DNA from: Timema cristinae
Lineage: Eukaryota > Arthropoda > Insecta > Phasmatodea > Timematidae
DNA: 64,000 nt
Assembly: GCA_039000515.1 (NCBI GenBank)
Contig: JBCFYV010011135.1
Span: 14,026,376 to 14,090,375, forward strand
Direction: 5' to 3'
Shown one piece after another: positions 40,201 through 48,263 of the stretch. A program made the translations under genes and the position numbers. How positions within the stretch are numbered: the stretch's first letter is position 1; each line of letters starts with the position of its first letter. The notes under the pieces were generated by a model. That model was not told the DNA's origin. It searched no databases and saw nothing but the letters and a program-made list of their open reading frames with translations.

Positions 40201-42642
40201 AGACATATTGTGAATGTGGGGAATGCCAGGCCGCCACCGTGGTTCGGATTCCACGTTAAACTGTAGTCCTTCATTTCATCTCACAATCACCCTACCATTA
40301 CACATTAGCGTAAGTGTGTATAACCCGAATGGGTAGTAAGACGCGGTGCTAATAATCATAATCATCTTCCTATCTCTCAATCATTCAGCCTACCATAATT
40401 TTATTTATAACCGTGTCTTACTACCCATTCAGGTTATATGCTAACCGTAATTTATTTTGGTATTATCCATGCGTTAAGACGAGCTCTTAAGATAGAGTCT
40501 ATTCAGTTTAGGAGTGGTGGTAACTTACAACTAGCATAGATAATTATCGATCAAAAGTGTTATCAAACGCTTATAATAATTCTTCCCTAAGGATTACTTT
40601 TTTTTTAACATCGTGTCTAACAACCCATTCAGGTTATATGCTTTTAAGTACTAATTAAGCTAATGGTTTTGTTTTTAGGGATTAGTAAGTTTATATGTAT
40701 AGGTAGTGTACCCGTATTTATAAGGAGAGTGGAAATACCATTTAGGGAAAACCCACCCTTCGTACACCCGACCAAGTTTTGAACGTCGATCTCTTCGTCA
40801 TCGGCAGTCTAGTCTACTGCAACAGTAACACATTAGATGACACGGCCACCGAAACGTTAATGTACAATTCACACTCGGTTCCCTTTTGGAAAATTCTTAA
40901 CTTTGGAGAGTCAAGGCTGTCATGAAGGCCTATGGTTGTTTTAAGAATAGTTTACAGCAAGTTTGCGGAAGAACTGGTTTGCAGCTTCTTCACAAGGGTG
41001 TTCATCGGCTAATAAAGGTATTGGTAATGTCCTTTGGTTATTTAAGGAACTGCATCTCCAAATAAAATACTTTCTAAAATAAATGGATATGATCTAATAG
41101 GTACCCTAACCAAAGGATCCGAGATAGATAATATATTTTGTATTCCTTTTTAATACAGTTGAATGGACTACATTTGTAACTGCAAAGTAAAGGTAAAAAT
41201 CAGTGACACAATTTCTGGGGTTAGACCATTTTCAGAAAATTGGCATTTTGGGGGACCAATTTTAATAGAAAGAGATGTTTAAGCAAGTTATTTAACTTAC
41301 TTTCTTCAATAGGCTGGTTAATGTTTTTGATAACAAACTTTGAGCCGGAAAAACAACTCAAAATCATTGCTCATCTAGAGAGCTGATATGAAGATTAAGT
41401 TTGAAATACTAGAACCAGTTTCAGGATGTACCGTATTTTATGCTATATATCTCCTTGTGCTCTTGAAGCTACATTTTAGGGAATTCATTCTGTTTTTAAT
41501 CATCTCGATTCTGCTACAACGGAAATGAAAATGACCACAATCCAAAATGATGTTGAAATAAAAAACACTTTGACTGTATCCGAACTAAGGCTCCCTAGTC
41601 GAACCCTTGAGGTTTATACTCGATGCAGTCTTGATGATTTTACACTTCTCGCCCTGTTCAGAGCAAAGACTGCATCAAACTATTCGAATGGCAACAATCT
41701 TATTTAAAATGGCGGAAAACATAAGTCAGTGCTCTAGCATATGAAACGATAATATTAAAACAATTGCCAGTCAAACACCTCAACCAAAACCGCAAGAACA
41801 GGGTACGGCTGGTAGCCTTCGTACTCATGATGACCAAGACCCCGAGAAGACAGCATTGGTATCGTTTGCGACTATTAGGACAGATCTACACTTGGTCACA
41901 TGATTGTCAATGCAGTTATCAAGGGCAAAAGACGAGGCAATGCCGCATTAGTAGATTATTCGGATACAGCCTTTGTCTTTAGCGAGTAACCAGTGTTCTA
42001 AAGAAAACCACATTTCTTTAGTTTCATTAAAGTTCTACTAAATAGCCTAATGGTTATATATGCAAGTTAAAAAGTGGGTAAGCCTAGAGTAATATGAAAA
42101 TAATATATTCTTATTATTCTATATTCTTTTTCTAGACAGGAGAATAAGTAAGTTATTAAGTAATTAATTAATTTAATAAATAAGCTTATCAACCGAACGG
42201 CTACTAATAAGACACTGTGCTTTTAAAAAAAATAAGATATAAATCCAAGAAGTATAGATGAAAAATATTAAACAAAATTAGAGTATGTGCTAGATTATTA
42301 TTATTATTATATTATTAGCACTGCGTCTTACTATCCGTTCGGGTTATACGCACGGTAGGTGCTAGGTGCTAGAGAAACAATGGATGATCGCGGGACCTAT
42401 GAAGGGTTTGTAAGGCGATTGGGGCCCAAAACGGTTCCCAGTCCCTTAACCTAGAAAAAATTTACTAGGCGAATCTAGCATTTTAAAGTCTAGGACCCAA
42501 TCACCTGTTAATTTGGAGTTAAACTTTGAAAGGTAAAGGTTTAACTGTTAAACTCCTAATTTGTAACACGAAATAGTTCAATAAAACCTTAAAGTGAAGC
42601 AAATAAATACTTTACCTCATCATCTTCAATGTTTTCGTTCAT
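27918..42642 (-). CDS. PHAX: PHAX, phosphorylated adaptor for RNA export (six exons)
   Basis: PHAX bridges capped U snRNA, bound to the nuclear cap-binding complex, to the exportin CRM1/XPO1 with RanGTP. It shuttles between nucleus and cytoplasm and is controlled by phosphorylation. Minus-strand exons are 42642-42616, 38492-38064, 35157-35043, 31430-31339, 30503-30321 and 28267-27918, about 398 codons against 394 in human. The N-terminus has YTPLERP and acidic serine runs ([16 protein letters not shown]), likely kinase sites. The RNA-binding core is [20 protein letters not shown], then GGMLVM, then [15 protein letters not shown] across exons 4-5. The C-terminus is acidic and ends DMDTF, like the short acidic end of human PHAX. 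Exon 5 contains a one-base frame break (see its entry), so as sequenced the protein would be cut short after the RNA-binding core. Confidence 0.95.
28435..29240 (-). repeat. Repeat of the 33.8-kb foldback family, interrupted by hAT
   Basis: The segment ACAACACAGTTCAAACTTCACACC to GTTATCGG (28.5-28.6 kb) and its continuation CCAATCCGACC to GCACAACACAACTTCC (29.16-29.24 kb) match the interior of the element at 33814-34563. The hAT element at 28599-29157 splits it. Confidence 0.6.
28599..29157. mobile_element. hAT-type MITE with 8-bp target duplication
   Basis: The ends are CAGAGCCCTGC and its inverse GCAGGTCTCTG. The 8-bp duplication GTTATCGG is exact (28591-28598, 29158-29165). The interior is unusually rich in short TCGCGA-type palindromes. 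It lies in PHAX intron 5. Confidence 0.92.
29243..29281 (+). repeat. SINE tail fragment
   Basis: Only the shared 3' tail is present: GCGTATAACCCGAAAGAGTA and GATGCGGTGCTAA. Confidence 0.7.
30009..30271 (-). repeat. SINE-A copy with target duplication
   Basis: A full reverse copy flanked by TTAAAACATAAA (about 29997-30008 and 30272-30283). It is 50 bases downstream of PHAX exon 5. Confidence 0.9.
30321..30503 (-). CDS. PHAX: PHAX exon 5, with a one-base frame break
   Basis: The first part reads [20 protein letters not shown] (RNA-binding core). The second part, from about 30430, reads [20 protein letters not shown] and [11 protein letters not shown] in another frame. Both parts look conserved, yet the exon is 183 bases where 3n+1 is required by exon 6, so one base is missing near 30425-30445. 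It is either an assembly error or a real mutation. Confidence 0.9.
30535..30775 (-). repeat. SINE-C copy
   Basis: It runs from AACCGCATAATACTACCTGT to the head near 30,770, in the intron just upstream of PHAX exon 5. Box B reads TCAGAGTTCGATCTCGG on the minus strand. Confidence 0.7.
30890..31045 (-). repeat. SINE-C tail-half fragment
   Basis: It holds GTTATATGCATATGTAC, TTGAGGAAGTGTACCCACAC and GGAAAAACCACCCTAAG. The head is missing. Confidence 0.6.
31339..31430 (-). CDS. PHAX: PHAX exon 4 (RNA-binding domain, first half)
   Basis: The exon encodes [20 protein letters not shown] then [10 protein letters not shown] between acceptor GATTTCAG and donor GTAAGC. It starts with two bases of a split codon and ends in phase 0. 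Confidence 0.93.
31573..32309. mobile_element. Tc1/mariner (Tigger-like) MITE, 737 bp
   Basis: The ends are CAGTCGAACTTGGTTATA and the inverse of CAATCGAACTTGGTTATA, with TA on both sides (31571-31572, 32310-32311). It is in PHAX intron 3. No transposase frame is visible. Confidence 0.83.
32312..33414. other. PHAX intron 3, unrecognised
   Basis: AT-rich sequence with no boundary-defined element and no conserved frame. Confidence 0.5.
33415..33625 (+). repeat. SINE-C copy
   Basis: The head GATGGCTGCATGATCTAAGG, a box B-like TTCTAATCTCGGTCAGG and the body TGGCTTTCCACTCTCCTTCC are present. The tail is decayed. Confidence 0.7.
33814..34563. mobile_element. Foldback/TIR element, about 750 bp
   Basis: Arms of about 131 and 139 bp begin AATTGTATTATATTTGGAAG and its inverse. 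They share GAAAGGTGGATAGAAACATA and AATGGACAAAGAG. A related fragment lies at 28.4-29.2 kb. A TA-target MITE sits inside the right half. Confidence 0.75.
34129..34324. mobile_element. Second copy of the CAGTAGCCCC MITE
   Basis: It has the same ends as the element at 5707-5941 (CAGTAGCCCCATGGCTTCTT and an imperfect inverse), with TA on both sides. About 40 bases shorter inside. It is nested in the foldback element. Confidence 0.83.
34737..34980 (-). repeat. SINE-C copy
   Basis: A reverse copy from TAATCACTGTGACTTACCAC to TTCAGCCACCAAAGCAG. It ends 63 bases before the PHAX exon 3 donor. Confidence 0.7.
35043..35157 (-). CDS. PHAX: PHAX exon 3
   Basis: It encodes [18 protein letters not shown] and [19 protein letters not shown]. 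Two donors overlap at its end. Only the downstream one (GTAAGT, exon end 35043) gives the phase needed by exon 4. Confidence 0.92.
35869..36476 (+). mobile_element. piggyBac-like relic, 5' part
   Basis: It begins CCCTTTGAGTGCC directly after TTAA (35865-35868), the target of piggyBac elements. The frame then shows an acidic N-terminal region ([18 protein letters not shown]) and [20 protein letters not shown] with LLKLMVTET, which matches the start of the piggyBac transposase core. An early frame break follows the first ATG at 36123, and the 3' end is lost. Confidence 0.7.
36674..37081. mobile_element. Probable hAT-like MITE with GGTGTCTAC ends
   Basis: GGTGTCTACTCAAC at the left is opposed by ATGGTAGACACCCTG at the right. 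The interior repeats TTCCCGG/ATTCCCG motifs. A clean 8-bp target duplication was not found, so the class is a guess. Confidence 0.5.
37082..38063. other. PHAX intron 2, mostly unrecognised
   Basis: It includes a likely DNA-element fragment with AATGTTTTTCAACCAGTGTG and GTGCCGCGAGTTGAGAAAGG (37.22-37.51 kb). The rest is AT-rich with no supported feature. Confidence 0.45.
38064..38492 (-). CDS. PHAX: PHAX exon 2
   Basis: 143 codons from acceptor TTGCTTACAG to donor GTATTT. It carries [20 protein letters not shown], a serine/aspartate-rich run, a basic patch ([16 protein letters not shown]) likely to act as a nuclear localisation signal, and [14 protein letters not shown], the conserved segment before the export-related region. 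Confidence 0.95.
39884..40390 (-). mobile_element. LINE reverse-transcriptase fragment split by SINE-B
   Basis: On the minus strand the frames read [13 protein letters not shown] and [14 protein letters not shown], matching the RT segments with the catalytic YADD box (here YTDD). The SINE-B at 40084-40364 interrupts it upstream. Stops are present; it is dead. Confidence 0.75.
40084..40364 (+). repeat. SINE-B copy inserted in a LINE fragment
   Basis: A full, well-preserved copy flanked by TCTTCCTATC (40074-40083, 40365-40374). Confidence 0.93.
40608..40855 (-). repeat. SINE-C copy
   Basis: A reverse copy from ACATCGTGTCTAACAACCCA to ACACGGCCACCGAAACG. A shorter scrap of the same tail precedes it at 40,410-40,440. 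Confidence 0.7.
40860..42294. other. PHAX intron 1, unrecognised
   Basis: No boundary-defined element. Short open frames near 41.5-42.0 kb do not resemble a known family and I do not call them genes. Confidence 0.45.
42295..42350 (-). repeat. SINE tail fragment
   Basis: ATTATTAGCACTGCGTCTTA and CCGTTCGGGTTATACGCAC only, 270 bases downstream of PHAX exon 1. A 19-base scrap of the same tail is at 39,586-39,604. Confidence 0.7.
42616..42642 (-). CDS. PHAX: PHAX exon 1 (9 codons)
   Basis: ATG opens MNENIEDDE and ends at donor GTAAAG in phase 0, which fits exon 2. The acidic start suits the family. The intron after it exceeds 4 kb. The call is by frame, phase and donor, without transcript evidence. 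Confidence 0.65.
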
Positions 42643-42659
42643 ATTTATATGGTAAAGTT

Positions 42660-44461
42660 ATAAAACACAACGAAATGTTGCAGGTATATTAATAATAACC
42701 TTTATAAGCAAAACTACAATTAGCACACTGAATTATTACACAAACACATAGTCGCCTATTCTAGAGGAACACCGGATGAGCTCGGAGTAGCAACATAAAA
42801 CTTTCGGACCAGATACCACCATTAGTTATATATTTACCCACTAAACAGCACCTCAACCAACACTAAATACAAGGTCCCCTTTAATTAAGGTTACGCGATG
42901 ACAGTAGGGAAAAATAGTAAATAAATAGTTGAGGTAAAAAATAATAACGAATAAATAAAATAAAGTACTAAACTAAAAAATAAAATAAGGTCACCCGTTT
43001 ATTCACATAAGGAAATATAATAACAAAAAATATACAGGTAACGATTCATAAAAAAAAGATGCAAAAGGTTATAATCAGCAACCTGGTTCTTCATTATGCT
43101 ACCCTACAGGGGGCGGAACTTGGTTACTGGAAATATTGAATAAATAAGAGTTTAAAAATTCATTTTTATCAAAACCTGTGAACTTGCGATGTACACACGT
43201 CAACTTTAATACGTCTATGACTTATATGTTTGAATATGCTCCTAGATCAAACATGGTGACAGTTATAATACTAGATTTATATGTCGTAGGCGAATAGGAA
43301 CATCCTTCTACTCAAAAGGATACGGATAGTAGATTTAAGCTAAAACCAAAATTATTAAAAATATTTGTTATGATTAACCATTAAATCAAAACTTATCTAA
43401 GTCATGGGTTCTTGCCATATCGCTGAGTGGGATCTTAATATTTCAAGGAAAACCTCTTAATAATGCTTGAAATTTTAGATTTTGACAGTTTGGAATAGTT
43501 TATAATAATAAAAAGGATTACTAATTACATATTATAAATCATTAATAACCCGGTAATTAGCATTAACTTAAACCTAGATAACTTGAATTAAAATTTCGAA
43601 CATCAGGTTTATATTTAGGTTTCCATGTAATTTTGGTGAGTTGTTTAATGTTACAAACATAAAAAAGTTTTGAAATAATTATAATATGAGTAAGGTCATT
43701 TGATTTTCCGCATCCTTGTGAAGGAAATGATTGTATACAATAATTTTTTACTTGCTATTTTGTATGAATAAAAGTGTCATATATATATTAGATTTTATGC
43801 ACCATCAACCTATAAGTTACCACAGCTGTTTGTAAATATGTTTTTTCTCAACGAATAGGTTCATGTTTCAAGTGAAACTTTAATAATTGTAAGGAATTAA
43901 TATAAATATGCCTAGACCTTTATGAAGTGCTCGAAAAAGGGATTAAAAATGCAAGTAAAAGTTGTTTTTCCATATAACTATGCAATATTTAAATAAATAA
44001 AGCATTGTAAATGCCCACTTTTCAATTGATATGACTGACTACCAAAATATAGGCTAGGCCTACCTATATTCCTTTGGCCAAACTATTCAATCATCAAAGA
44101 ATATTGCATTAAAATCTGGACAATAATAACGATCACCATAATTCTATATATTTTGCATTTATTCATTATATAACTCTAATAGCAAGGCTTTCATTTGTTA
44201 TCTCTAAACACTATCTCCAATAGTCTCTAAAACATCAGTGGCAATAGTTTTCGTGAGTTCAAAACTTTTTTTTTCAAATCTAGCTCAACAAATTCTTCAA
44301 AATAATTATTATTTCTTGTTCAAAATGGAGGATTTTTACTCTTGTTAAAACACTCTAGCGTATCATAAATATCTGAATTTGAATAAAATAGCATCATTAA
44401 ACTTTATCTTAACTAAATCCAATAACACACATTGGAATGTTTTGAACAGTCAGCTGACAGA
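42660..44461. other. PHAX upstream region
   Basis: AT-rich, with no recognisable gene or element. It should contain the PHAX promoter, but I cannot point to a specific signal. Confidence 0.45.
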
Positions 44462-44475
44462 GTGGTGGCCATGTT

Positions 44476-44728
44476 TATTATTATTTAGCACCACGTCTTA
44501 CTAACCGTTCGGGTTATACGCTTTATGTACTAACTACGCTAAGAGATTAGGAATTGGGAAGGTTGAATTAGAGGAAGTGAACCCGAATTTGCGTGGAGGG
44601 AGAGTGGAAAACCATTTAGGAAAAACCACTCCCAGTTCACCCGACTGAGATTTGAACCTCGATCTCCCTGTCTTCAGTAGTCGAGCTCAACACGACTAGT
44701 GCGTTAGCCAACTACGCCACCGAGGCGG
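44476..44728 (-). repeat. SINE-A copy with 14-bp target duplication
   Basis: Exact duplication GTGGTGGCCATGTT at 44462-44475 and 44729-44742. Head and tail are complete. Confidence 0.94.
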
Positions 44729-45238
44729 GTGGTGGCCATGTTGTTCTCTACGGTAATTAACTTGAGGTTTACTCACTAACCTCTACACCTTATTCGAGTT
44801 AGTGAAACCCGAAGTTAAAGCTCAGGCTATGTGATAACATTAAAACAGACAATAAACATGTTAAGCTAAGATTATAATTATTTAACCTCGACATAACCTG
44901 ACATTGAAACAGTGGTCCCAAGTTTGTTATTTTTTCCCCATTTTCAATCACAATATTTTGTATCTGCAAACTGAATTAACAATGGTAAATGTCACAATGC
45001 ATATTTTGCATACGCGTATATTTTTTTTCTGTAAAAGAATGATAACTATTACATTTCTATCGGTTTTATTATTTTTCAATAACCATTATTTAAGGTTTGC
45101 TACTTTTTATTTTAATAATTCTTACAATAAATTACTCGAACTTGAGATTTTTAAACCAATCCTACAATAAGTGAGGTACTTAGTAAGTTAATTTAAGAAC
45201 ACGCGGAAAGAGGAACATATTATTTATTTTCTGTAGAC

Positions 45239-45545
45239 CAACGGTTCCCAAACTTTTTGAAAGACGTACCACCCCAACAAGTTCCGTAATTTGGAGTAGG
45301 TACCACCGTTTGCGTGTTTATTACAAGACTGTGTGGCTGCGCCGTCTGTCTGAGCTTGAGTAAGTGCTGCCACACCTACAATCACTATTTAAATCTGTTT
45401 TCATTTAGGCTAGACTGGGTCATAATATATTTATTCGATTTTATGAGGCCATTTTCTTTACAATTTTTTAATTTGCTTGTTTTGTTTGGCTTCTCACGTC
45501 ATGCCATCGGGAAAAATTGTACGTGCCTTAGTTTAGGAACCACTG
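45239..45545. mobile_element. Probable hAT-type MITE
   Basis: The ends are CAACGGTTCCCAAACT and the inverse of CAGTGGTTCCTAAACT. The flanks CTGTAGAC and CAATAGAC match at 6 of 8 bases, suggesting an old insertion. It ends 38 bases before the Polinton's target duplication. Confidence 0.6.
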
Positions 45546-45583
45546 CAATAGACTTTTAAATAATTCTTCACTTTCTTGGGCGT

Positions 45584-45589
45584 ATTGTA
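45584..45589. repeat. Polinton target-site duplication, left
   Basis: ATTGTA, identical to 62156-62161, directly abuts the left terminus. Confidence 0.97.
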
Positions 45590-45862
45590 AGTAGTGTGGT
45601 GGCCCTGGTAAATCACTCTGTGATAGGTCGGATTTGGTCACGTGACCACGCCTCCTGCTCTCTGATTGGCTGAGCCCCTCCTTCCCCACCCCTCCTTCCC
45701 CTGACCTACTTTCCCCTCCCCTACAGCCGGCAAACCCCGGACATGTTGGTTCTTGCTGATTAATTATTAATGATTGTTAATTAATTATTAATTATTGTTA
45801 ATTGGTAGGATAGAGGTGTTGGAGATTTTACTTATTGCAGGCATACGCCGGACATGTTGGTT
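45590..45862 (+). repeat. Polinton terminal inverted repeat, left
   Basis: Matches the reverse complement of 61884-62155 with a handful of substitutions and a rearranged pyrimidine tract around 45680-45725. It contains the palindrome TCACGTGA, a reversed CCAAT box (GATTGGCTGA) and runs of TTAATTATTAAT. Confidence 0.97.
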
Positions 45863-46099
45863 CTTGATGATTGTTTATTTATGGGCATACAGTCCTTGAC
45901 GTTTCGGCACGAAGCTTGCGCTACGGCTGACAGGCCTAGAATGAACATTGGCTCTTCTGTCACAAGGCTCTGACCCGGAACAAGCAGCATGAACCTTGCG
46001 CTATGGTGGTCGGTGGTAGAGTGTGGTAATTGGTTCACCCTGCCTTGAGACCCCCTCCTCCTTCACCACCCTGACGCCAGACTGCCGGGGCGACAAGGG

Positions 46100-47085
46100 A
46101 CCCCAACAACCTTGGGTTTTCCCAATGACGTAATCATTGCGTGTTATGTCGCAACCCTGGCGCCAGGTTGGTGGGCAGACAAGACAAGTTGGGACAAGAA
46201 TAGATCGTGACCTCAGCAACCTGGGTGTTTCCTATGACGTAATCATTGCGTGTTATGTCGCAACTCTAGATCTAGCATATCTAATTTTGCACAATCAGGG
46301 GCCTTGGAATCCACAGTTAGGGGCCACTACCCCGTCACAAGTCTACTAAAACTAGTTGTTTGGTAGCGTCTGTCAAAAAGCACGGCTGCAGGTATCCGTC
46401 CAGGACCATCGGCAACCTGGCAACCCTCGGTTTTTTACAGCACAAGCAGGGGCCGCGGAATCAACAGTTAGGGATCTCAGCAACATGTGTTTTTTTCCTA
46501 TGACGTAATCATTGGGTATTATGTCGCAACTCTACCAGACACATGCACAATCAGGGGCCTCGGAATCCATAGTGAGGGGCCGCTATCCCCCGTCACAAGT
46601 CTACTAAAATTGATTGTTTGGTAGCGTCTGTCGAAATACATGGATGTAGAAATGTTCCTCCACCCGCAGCTCTCCCCGAGTGAGATTCGAGCCCATAACA
46701 TGTACCCGACCCCCAATACCCTCTAAGAAAGATATAACAGAGCTTAATACCTGGCGTGTTGACAAGGCATTGATAGATATCGCCCTTTGTTTTCCTGGTG
46801 CCAGGCCAACAAGACGAGTTGAGGCAAGAATATATCGTGACGTTTGCAAAGGGTTTTCCCATGCGTGGGCTTGACGGCCCCAACAATACGAGTTGAGACA
46901 AGAATAGATATAGAGGTCACCGACCTTGGCAACCTGGGTTTTCCCTGGCACCTGTTTGGTGGGTAGAGAAGACGTGTCGAGACAAGAATATATCGTGACG
47001 TTTGCACAGGGTTTTCCCGGGCACCAGGTTGGCGGTCCAACAAGATGTGTTGAGACACGAATAGAGCGTGACCCTGTTATTCTCG
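46100..47085. repeat. Left subterminal repeat array with CRE-like motifs
   Basis: Irregular repeats share AGACAAGAATAGATCGTGAC, CCTGGGTTTTCCC-type and GGTAGCGTCTGTC segments. TGACGTAATCATT..GTTATGTCGCAAC occurs three times (about 46125-46154, 46234-46264, 46501-46530), each with a CRE/ATF-like TGACGTAA core. A block of about 150 bp repeats at roughly 260-bp spacing (46.23-46.38 and 46.49-46.64 kb). The array ends just before the TATA box at 47109, so an enhancer role is plausible. The minus-strand open frames over it reflect repeated non-stop sequence, not a gene. Confidence 0.8.
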
Positions 47086-47108
47086 TGACGTCGATCGAGA
47101 GGGGTGGC

Positions 47109-47115
47109 TATAAAG
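47109..47115 (+). promoter_or_regulatory. TATA box (TATAAAG), Polinton left arm
   Basis: GGCTATAAAGAGGGG fits a core promoter. It lies 52-58 bases before the ATG at 47167 and directly after the CRE-like repeat array. Confidence 0.7.
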
Positions 47116-47166
47116 AGGGGTCCCCACTTGGTTGTGTATTTATAAGCGTTTGTAGAGCAGCTCAAG

Positions 47167-47253
47167 ATGGACAAGTTACAGAAGCTGGTAAATATTGTCG
47201 ACGCCGTACAGACCATCAAATTGTGTGATCTAACTTTAGATCAAAAATACTAG
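47167..47253 (+). CDS. Possible 28-residue peptide gene, Polinton left arm
   Basis: The ATG has a good context (CAAGATGG) and opens 28 codons, starting MDKLQKLVNIVDAV, with a leucine/valine pattern that could form a short amphipathic helix. TATA (47109) precedes it and AATAAA follows at 47347-47352, so the whole could be a transcription unit of about 210 bases. Alternatively GTAAAT after codon 7 is a splice donor and this is the first exon of the downstream gene. I do not recognise the peptide. Confidence 0.4.
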   Translation: MDKLQKLVNIVDAVQTIKLCDLTLDQKY

Positions 47254-47346
47254 GTTGATAAATTAAAACGGTCAATACAAAGTTCGGGAGACGTCTAATA
47301 GCCTATATAGACGGCGAATTTTGTGTATTTTTACGTGTGTGACTTA

Positions 47347-47352
47347 AATAAA
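47347..47352 (+). terminator. Possible polyadenylation signal AATAAA
   Basis: Lies 94 bases after the stop of the small frame at 47167-47253. Confidence 0.4.
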
Positions 47353-47561
47353 GAAAAACTGGTATTTACCTGCACCGGAGTAAAACCCGGTTCACCTACC
47401 ATTGTGAACTTTGAACGCGTTTAAGAGACACGGCAGTTAACAACAACGGGCAGCGGAGCATAGTGGACTCTACAGAACGTTTAGCTCTCAGGTACGCTCA
47501 CCATGCTTCGATCCGGCTATATTAATTTAATGTTTGTGGGCCATACTGGGGGCGTGCCTAT

Positions 47562-48263
47562 ATGACGGGAGAGAATGTTCACAGTGTGGCGGTGAGTGAT
47601 AGACAGGTAATTTACAAAGTAGAGGAGCGAGGCTACATAGAATTTTGTGACTCTACCTGTCACACGATAAGAGCGACGGAAGTACTACCTACGAGAGAAT
47701 CGTGGAAACGTATATGTGTGATATAACGTGCGCCGTTTACAATTTCCACAAGGGGGACGTGGTAGCTGTGTTACCCCGACCGCCACCGCCACCTTCCGAG
47801 CTCCACACCACCCGTCACGGTACTTCACGCCGCCACTGCCACCGCCGCCCTCAGAGACACAGGCGTCCACACCACCAGCGACGTCTACCTACAAGGCATC
47901 AGACTCGCCCGAGTACCACCACCAGAGTCATCTGTCTACCAGTCACCTGCGTGCCCGCAGTCAGAGGCGTCATATTCATCGGCGTACCCACCATCAGAGT
48001 CAGCTGAGTGCCCACCACCACCGGAGGTAAAGTCCGAAGAACCCGTAAATCTCGAGGATTTAACAATTTACAAAGATTATTGAAATTTTAAAATTATAGG
48101 TGAAACGCCCGCCGACTTCATACTCAGCCTGGGCAGTTTCGGTAACGTTTTCCTTCCAAAGTCAATATATTATTTGGATTGTAAGCGCTTTAAATCTAAA
48201 GCACGCTGTATGATATATCTTGGAGGACAAAGTGTGATGTTTAAAAGTGAATTAATAAACTAG
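47562..48263 (+). pseudogene. Unknown Polinton accessory gene, frame-broken, probably spliced
   Basis: Four coding-like stretches lie in different plus-strand frames. From ATG 47562 comes MTGENVHSVAVSDRQVIYKV and onward to a stop near 47727. From about 47700 another frame reads CDITCAVYNFHKGDVVAVLP. A proline/serine-rich stretch follows (PPPPSETQASTPPATS; then SAYPPSESAECPPPPEVKSE). Finally, 48099-48260 reads ETPADFILSLGSFGNVFLPK and SKARCMIYLGGQSVMFKSEL to TAG. A GTAAAG donor at 48029 and an AATTATAG acceptor at 48098 could join the third and last parts. The shape (folded N-terminal part, Pro/Ser linker, folded C-terminal part) suggests a regulatory or DNA-binding protein, but I recognise no family. 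AATAAA overlaps the end (48254-48259). Confidence 0.55.

Noticed and set aside
46519..47219. Several overlapping minus-strand open frames of 65-115 codons
   Set aside because: They run through the repeat array and repeat the same words in different frames (SILVSTR, GKTLCKRHDIF). This reflects stop-poor repeats, not a gene.
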